A stretch of 64,000 nucleotides of DNA. Origin: Hygrophila difformis. Lineage: Eukaryota > Streptophyta > Magnoliopsida > Lamiales > Acanthaceae. Made by a program: the position numbers and the translations under genes. Within the stretch, counting starts at the first letter, position 1. Every line of letters begins with the position of its first letter. Of this stretch, positions 57,825 through 64,000 are shown one piece after another. The notes under the pieces were generated by a model. The model was not told where the DNA came from and did not search any database. It saw nothing but the letters and a program-made list of their open reading frames with translations. The stretch lies in assembly GCA_030278955.1 (NCBI GenBank), contig JAOANR010000009.1:39208945-39272944 (forward strand), read 5' to 3'.

Positions 57825-60552
57825 TGTAATACCCGAGAAATCGACGTCGAGAATTTAAATCTAAAAATTAAAGAATTGGATTTAATTATCGCAAACCGAA
57901 ATAATTCCTAGAGAGCGGAATTAAATATTTTCGGACGATAGCAACTCGAAGAGAGTTATCGGATTATCCAACAATCATGGATAATTTATATTATGATTTT
58001 TGAAGACAAAAAAAAGATCATAATATATAAAAAAAAAAGAAGAAGAAAAATGGGACCAGGTGGCCGCGCGGCGGCGACGCGCCGGCGCGCCACCAGCGCG
58101 GGCGGCGGCGGGAGGATGGTGTCTTCATGCGTTGCACGCGTTTTCGGCTCCATTTTCGAGATGTGACGACTCCAATCAATCCAAATCCGATCCTCAGACA
58201 TTAAGGGATGTTTTGAGGTGCATTTGGATAAATTTTTAAGTACATTCAATCCCTACAAAGTTGGATACATGAACTAAGTTGAGTAATTGAAGCATGGTAT
58301 TGAAGGAGGGGATTTATTGTGGATTGATGGCTGCAATTTTCGAGCTTGACCAAATCAACTCTTCTCACCTTTCCTAGGTTATTAAAGGCAGCCATTGGGA
58401 CACCAAATACCCCATTATCACCCCCCTTTAACAGCCCAAAACATCCCACCAAACCTCCCATTCAAAAATCTGCCATTAGTTGAGTGTTGTTGAGTTTGTG
58501 AGTTGCTCTTCGGGTTCCAGAGGACTTTGGACGAAATTTTTGCACACCAATCCATTCATGATCTAGGTAAGGATTATTCTTAGTCGATAACTTCAGTTTT
58601 GATCGAGCTATAGCCTTGAAACCTAAGGATTTTGCCAACAATCCAAATATAGGTTCATTCCGAGGGATTGTAGATCTTGTGGCTGTGACTGGGCGTCTTC
58701 AAGGATTCCAAAGAAGGGATTTTTGATTCTAATCTCACCAAGGGTAAGTTAGTGTTGTGCATCTCGAATTTTAGAGGTTTTGATTGAGTATTCACTGAGT
58801 TATAGTTCGATTTCTATCCTATGTCAAAACTGTTTTCTAGGGTTTCATCCGAGTAGATTTTATTGTTTTGCATGTTTCGCTTAGATCCATTCGTTTTTGG
58901 GAAAACCTTTCTAAATGAAAAATGTTCCTAACACTTTAGAGATGATTTCTGTAAATTTTCATAATTTTTGGACTTGATTTGGGCGTCGAAACAACATCTG
59001 GTATTTTCTGAGTTCATGATGACAGATTTCGTTTCATAGCATGTTCAGTTTTGTAGTCCGTATTACTCCTAGCTACGATCGTTTTTGATGGTTAGTTTCT
59101 TCATAAAAATTGTTCATCTCTGTGTCTACTTTATCCCTGTGAAATTTCAGAATTTTTGGATCACTCTTCGAATTGTTATGGATTTTAAAAGAATCTGTGG
59201 TCGAGTGAACAGTAATTTCTGCATCTTTGAAGGAGTAGTTTCTGAAATGATTTTTTTTGGGCTATTTGGAGTCCGAATTTGGCAAAGCCTATTTCTAAGA
59301 AAAATGCTTATTTAGGTGTTTCCTAGCCTCTGTAAAATTTCCAGAAATTTTTAAAATGATTTACTACATTTCCTAATACGAAATTGAAGACTGCCACAGT
59401 GAGTTTTCATCGGTGAAATTATCTTCGTGTGTTTTGTTGATTAGAGAGTCAATTGCTACTCTTTTGTGAATATTATGAATTCTGGGAATGTAGTCATGGT
59501 TTGTAATGATTAAAATGTGAATTTTGAAACTTTGTGAGTTTTGATCGAGTTAGATGCCCAATTTGGAGGGTAAGTGCACTTGGCGTGGGCTCGTTGGGCC
59601 GCCCCCTCTTTTTGGTGGCCAAAACGGCGCCAAGGAAATTATGTTGCGTGTTTGTATGAGTCTATACTCCTAGGTGTATCCGTATGGGTTACCTAGGGCT
59701 CCGGAGTGTGTCTGTATAGGGTCCGCTACTTTCACTTGCCTTGCGGGTTCGATTCCCCAAGGTGTATGTTTTTTTTTTCCTGCGGGTTCGATTCCCCAGG
59801 ATATTGTTGACTCCTATGGGTTCGATTCCCTAGGATGTATATTGAGTTCTTGCGGGTTCGATTCCCCAAGGACGAGGTGTCCTCGATCATAATGAACAAT
59901 GGTAAACGAAGGTATTTGAGTTCTGGAAACAATGATGTCCTCGATCATATGGAAACATTGGTAAAAGAATTATGTTTGAGCTCTTGTGGGTTTGATTCCC
60001 CAAGATTGGTTTTTTTTTTCTCGATAAAAATGAACAATGATATATTATTCGTATGGCAAAGTGTAAGAATCTTCCGGAATTATTTTTACTCGACCTTCCT
60101 TTTTAAATTACAAATTCTATCTTTAAATCTCTCTTCTAAAAACTTTAAAATTTGTTATGCTATACATTAACTTACTCAGTACCGTTGTACTGATAGATAC
60201 GTTCTCTCTATTTTTTTTTTCAGATGTTGAAGATTAGCGCATAGCATTTACATTTGGGATGGGAATTTCCGAAGACTTGTCGCACTTGTTTTTAAATTAT
60301 TTTATGAATTCCGAACTCATGTTTGGCCGTGTTTGGCCCTTAGCTTCCGCACTGTTTTAAATTATGTATGTTAGACTTAACTCTGATTTAAACCTTCGGG
60401 CACTCGTTGAATGTTTTTTTTAAAATTATTTTTAAGTATTGGTACAACTTAGCCTTAGCATCTTCTCAGGTGAGCTCGAAATGGTTCGCGTCTTGCTTGG
60501 GAAGGTGTGGCGGTGACATCCTGGCTTGGGTTATCAAATCCGGGGTGTTACA
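57825..60552 (+). repeat. E 5' LTR
   Basis: 2728 bp, TGTAATACCCGAG to GTGTTACA. CpG-rich block 58060-58115; donor-like sites GTAAGG (58567) and GTAAGT (58744); ATCCGTATGG box (59674-59710); five GGTTCGATTCC-type repeats (59746-59999); hairpin TCAGTAC 60176-60182 / GTACTGA 60187-60193; long pyrimidine run ending in CAG (60221-60223). Confidence 0.93.
59741..60003 (+). repeat. Five tRNA B-box-like repeats in E LTR
   Basis: GGTTCGATTCC at 59746-59756, 59785-59795, 59819-59829 and 59855-59865, and GGTTTGATTCC at 59989-59999. These match the RNA polymerase III B-box (GGTTCGANTCC). The surrounding repeat unit is about TTGCGGGTTCGATTCCCCAA. No acceptor stem or A-box is seen, so these are not tRNA genes. 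Confidence 0.8.
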
Positions 60553-61042
60553 AAGTGGTATCAGAGAGCCCGGAAATTTTTTTTAAAGTTATTATTTTTC
60601 GGCCCACTATAGAGGCCCAAAATATTCAATATTACTTTTAAGCATTTCAAATATTATTTCCATGGAAATGAATTTTATTTTAAAACCCATGGGAATTATA
60701 TAACAATTATTCCGACAAGTCTTGAAAAATACATAAGTATTTTTTTTTTTTGGGGGGGGGGGGGGATGCATTTGCATACATCCATCATTTTTTTTAAAAT
60801 GCTCCAAAGTATATATATGCATGTCACGTGTATTTGATAACGTTCTTAGTTGGTATGTTGCTTGACCTTGGCTTAGAGCCACTAACTTCAATCTAACCTT
60901 GCTTTAGCCTTAGAACTTGGTCAAGGGTGCTTAGTTTGCACATATCTATTCTCTCCTCTTGCCCTTCCTATCATTTAGATCTTCCTAACTGTTAGCGTGC
61001 CTTAGACTAGAAACTCATCTTCGCGTGCTTGAATAACAGAAA
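60553..61042 (+). other. E primer-binding site and leader
   Basis: TGGTATCAGAG at 60556 with a duplicated AG (GAGAGCCC), then A/T-rich leader with a T11-G13 homopolymer run (about 60741-60765). No ORF0 and no other gene. Confidence 0.82.
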
Positions 61043-62208
61043 ATGGCACCTAGGGGAAGGCCAAGGAGGGTAGTCCCAAACAACGGTGGTGCTAACGCAC
61101 CTAATGACAATGACATTCCTCAAAACATAGGAGGGCGAGTGCCTCCTGTTCCCAACAATATGGATGAGCGTCTAAGGAATGTTGAGGAAGTTCTCGTAGT
61201 ATTAGGAAATGCCGAGGTGCAACGTGCACAAGCAGGTGTACCACCGCCGGTAGTCCGAGTCAACTACCTAGCGTTGGTAAACCCTTACAAACCACCTCAT
61301 TATGACAGCCAAGAGGACCCTACCAAGTTGGAGAATTGGATCCGAACTTTTGACAAGCTTCTTACTGCCGTCAAATGCCCCGAGAACGAGAAAGTTCGGT
61401 TGGCGACCTATTATCTGGATGGAGAGGCGGACGAGTGGTGGCAACATCTCCAAGGAGATTCGACCGAAGTTGAGAAGGTTTATAGATGGGGAGATTTGAG
61501 GAAGCATTGAGAGAGAGGTTTTATCCACTGAGCACTAAGGCTGCAAAGTATGAAGAATTTATTAACTTAAGACAAGGAGGAAAAACGGTGCAAGAATATT
61601 ACACCAAGTTCAAGGAGTTAGTTCGCTTTGCTCCGAGACTTGTACCAACTGACTCCGACAAGGCCCAGAAGTTCGAGATGGGGCTAAACCTTAGTATCCG
61701 AGAGATAGTGGTTGGAGGACAACACAATACACTACAGGCAGTGTATGACCGAGCTGTAGCAATCGCTCGTGTTCAGCGATTGAAGCGTAAGGACAATGGT
61801 GAGTCGAGCAAGGGCTCGCAAGGATTTGAGAAAAAGAATCAAAGCAACAATAATAACAAATTGAGGAAGGACGATGGTCAAGCTAGGTTCGATGGACCTA
61901 AGGAGAATGTGGACAGAGGTTTGAACAACCGAAGAAATGACACCCGTGGTACATCCATACCACGATGTCCGCAGTGCCACAAAGCTCATCTGGTACGCGA
62001 GTGCCCTAAGCATGGAACTTGTTATAGATGTGGTGGGGAAGACCACATGATTAGAGAATGCAATGTTCGCGAGGAGATGATCGAGAAGAGGTTGGATCTG
62101 GTGAACCCTCCACACGAGAATCGGCCGACTGGGCCAAATCATCCCAATAATCAAGGACAGAGGCCACAACAGAATCGCAACCAGCAAGGAAACCAAGGGA
62201 GAACATAA
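61043..62208 (+). pseudogene. gag: E gag, one frameshift
   Basis: Starts MAPRGRPRRVVPNN, closest to the B gag. Gag core (WIRTFDKLLTAVKC; the [19 protein letters not shown] stretch), zinc knuckles CPQCHKAHLVREC and CYRCGGEDHMIREC (about 61966-62062). A one-base deletion near 61497 splits it between two frames. TAA at 62206-62208 occurs where related elements read on into protease. Confidence 0.9.
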
Positions 62209-62505
62209 GGACGATTGAATATCATGAATCGAGCTGGGTTGCTAGCCGAAGAAGAGGTGATCGCAGGTACGTTTATTATTTTAGACGTATCGGACAAGAT
62301 TTTATTTGATTCTGCTACAAGTGTTCTTTGATTTCGATCAAGAACTTTACACGCATGAAATATGTCGGAACCTAGAGCGATCAGCTTTGGAATTCAATTA
62401 TCATCGGGAAAAGTGGTATTGTGTACTAAAAGATATGATGGAATCCCGATAATAATTAAGAATTTAGAACTCTTTGCGAACCTAGTAGAATTTGACATTA
62501 GAAGT
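62209..62505 (+). pseudogene. E protease remnant
   Basis: Continues the Gag frame with GRLNIMNRAG and resembles the N-terminal half of the protease of C. The active-site DSGA reads DSAT, followed by TGA 62329-62331. A later segment (SFGIQLSSGKVV to LVEFDI) still matches the family, then similarity stops abruptly near 62505. Confidence 0.8.
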
Positions 62506-62543
62506 CGCTCAAGGGTTAAAGCTATTACAAGAAAATTCATAGG

Positions 62544-62735
62544 CAGTTATGGCGACATAACTGCGGTCCTAAGGGGGAGAGGATGTGATACCCCACAGAG
62601 ATGTCACGCGTTGAGGTAAGAATTTAATTTCGAGCCTCAATATTTCTATGCGTGCAAACTACTTACTTATGTTGGTGTTGCTTTCCGAGTGCGACCCAAC
62701 TTCGAGGACGAAGTTGATTTCTAAGGGGGATAGAC
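62544..62735 (+). promoter_or_regulatory. E modules 1 and 2: two hairpin/polypurine units before the LTR
   Basis: Module 1: GCAGTTATG, loop GCGA (62552-62555), CATAACTGC, then CCTAAGGGGGAGAGGA and TGTGATACCCC. Module 2: AACTTCG-AGGA-CGAAGTT (62698-62715), then CTAAGGGGGATAGAC and the 3' LTR. Module 1 is preserved although pol is gone. Confidence 0.8.
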
Positions 62736-64000
62736 TGTAATACCCGAGAAATCGACGTCGAGAATTTAAATCCAAAAATTAAAGAATTGGATTTAATTAT
62801 CGCAAACCGAAATAATTCCTAGAGAGCGGAATTAAATATTTTCGGACGATAGCAACTCGAAGAGAGTTATCGGATTATCCAACAATCATGGATAATTTAT
62901 ATTATGATTTTTGAAGACAAAAAAAAAGATCATAATATATAAAAAAAAGAAGAAGAAAAACGGGACCAGGTGGCCGCGCGGCGGCGACGCGCCGGCGCGC
63001 CACCAGCGCGGCGGCGGCGGCAGGATGGTGTCTTCATGCGTTGCACGCGTTTTCGGCTCCATTTTCGAGATGTGACGACTCCAATCAATCCAAATCCGAT
63101 CCTCAGACATTAAGGGATGTTTTGAGGTGCATTTGGATAAATTTTTAAGTACATTCAATCCCTACAAAGTTGGATACATGAACTAAGTTGAGTAATTGAA
63201 GCATGGTATTGAAGGAGGGGATTTATTGTGGATTGATGGCTGCAATTTTCGAGCTTGACCAAATCAACTCTTCTCACCTTTCCTAGGTTAATAAAGGCAG
63301 CCATTGGGATACTAAATACCCCATTATCACCCCCCTTTAACAGCCCAAAACATCCCACCAAACCTCCCATTCAAAAATCTGCCATTAGTTGAGTGTTGTT
63401 GAGTTTGTGAGTTGCTCTTCGGGTTCCAGAGGACTTTGGACGAAATATTTGCACACCAATCCATTCATGATCTAGGTAAGGATGATTCTTAGTCGATAAC
63501 TTCAGTTTTGATCGAGCTATAGCCTTGAAACCTAAGGATTTTGCCAACAATCCAAATATAGGTTCATTCCGAGGGATTGTAGATCTTGTGGCTGTGACTG
63601 GGCGTCTTCAAGGATTCCAAAGAAGGGATTTTTGATTCTAATCTCACCAAGGGTAAGTTAGTGTTGTGCATCTCGAATTTTAGAGGTTTTGATGGAGTAT
63701 TCACTGAGTTATAGTTCGATTTCTATCCTATGTCAAAACTGTTTTCTAGGGTTTCATCCGAGTAGATTTTATTGTTGTGCATGTTTCGCTTAGATCCATT
63801 CGTTTTTGGGAAAACCTTTCTAAATGAAAAATGTTCCTAACACTTTAAAGATGATTTCTGCAAATTTTCATAATTTTTGGACTTGATTTGGGCGTCGAAA
63901 AAACATCTGGTATTTTCTGAGTTCATGATGACAGATTTCGTTTCATAGCATGTTCAGTTTTGTAGTCCGTATTACTCCTAGCTACGATCGTTTTTGATGG
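62736..64000 (+). repeat. E 3' LTR (left part; window ends inside)
   Basis: Matches 57825 to about 59093 with only scattered differences. It carries the same CpG-rich block and donor-like sites (GTAAGG near 63477, GTAAGT near 63653). Confidence 0.93.

Larger units (their letters stand above)
57825..64000 (+). mobile_element. E: gag-only LTR retrotransposon, 3' LTR cut by window end
   Basis: 5' LTR, primer-binding site, gag, a protease remnant, both hairpin/polypurine modules and the first 1265 bp of the 3' LTR. RT, RNase H and integrase are absent: the protease fragment joins directly to module 1. The visible LTR parts are nearly identical, suggesting recent insertion. The LTR is clearly related to that of C (both start TGTAATACCCGAGAAATC and share the region of 59570-59730). 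Confidence 0.92.

Noticed and set aside
57986..58249. Short antisense ORF in the E LTR (repeated at 62886-63158)
   Set aside because: Present twice only because it is in both LTRs; no domain and low-complexity tail.
59746..59999. tRNA gene suggested by GGTTCGATTCC words
   Set aside because: No A-box, anticodon arm or acceptor stem accompanies them; they are tandem repeats inside an LTR.

Overview
The window looks like nuclear, heterochromatic DNA of a seed plant. I see no host gene. Essentially every base can be assigned to nested or tandem Ty3/gypsy (Metaviridae, chromovirus-like) LTR retrotransposons. Evidence: 2.3-2.7 kb LTRs beginning TGTAA(C/T)ACCC and ending GTTACA, primer-binding sites complementary to initiator tRNA-Met (TGGTATCAGAGC), Gag with zinc knuckles, a protease-RT-RNase H-integrase order, C-terminal chromodomain-like tails, and 5-bp target-site duplications (TSDs). 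The species cannot be told from this sequence. Labels used here: T1, array A (units A-I, A-II), array B (units B-I, B-II), C, D, E.

Layout. Bases 1-430 and 10035-10121 are the right part of an array-A LTR, split by T1 (431-10034), a complete element whose gag and protease are joined by a probable 89-nt intron. Unit A-I runs from 10122 to 16539. The next A LTR (16540-18882 plus 48495-48676) is shared: it is the 3' LTR of A-I and the 5' LTR of A-II (48677-54244), and a third A LTR follows (54245-56791). This middle LTR is split by array B (18883-48494, TSD ATTAC), which is itself LTR-unit-LTR-unit-LTR and whose units carry gag only. Array B is interrupted twice: by C (21089-32134, minus strand, TSD CATTT) in its first LTR, and by D (37299-45958, TSD AAATA) in its second unit. 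After array A come a divergent A-type LTR fragment (56792-57824) and E (57825 to the window end), another gag-only element whose 3' LTR is cut by the window edge.

How the parts relate. T1, A-I, A-II, C and D carried gag plus pol; all are now broken by stops, frameshifts or deletions. A-I, A-II, C and D also carry a small extra ORF (here ORF0: coiled coil plus acidic tail) between the primer-binding site and gag, which T1, B and E lack. B and E have lost protease (all or most), RT, RNase H and integrase but keep LTRs, gag and a conserved 3' hairpin/polypurine region, so they probably depended on enzymes supplied in trans; E and C have related LTRs.

Most notable observations: the gag-protease intron in T1; ORF0; two successive hairpin-polypurine-tract modules ahead of the 3' LTR in every non-T1 element; a conserved splice-like module with a covarying hairpin inside the LTRs; the fold-back 5' end of D; and tRNA B-box-like repeats in the E LTR. 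All sequence comparisons were made by eye, without alignment software.
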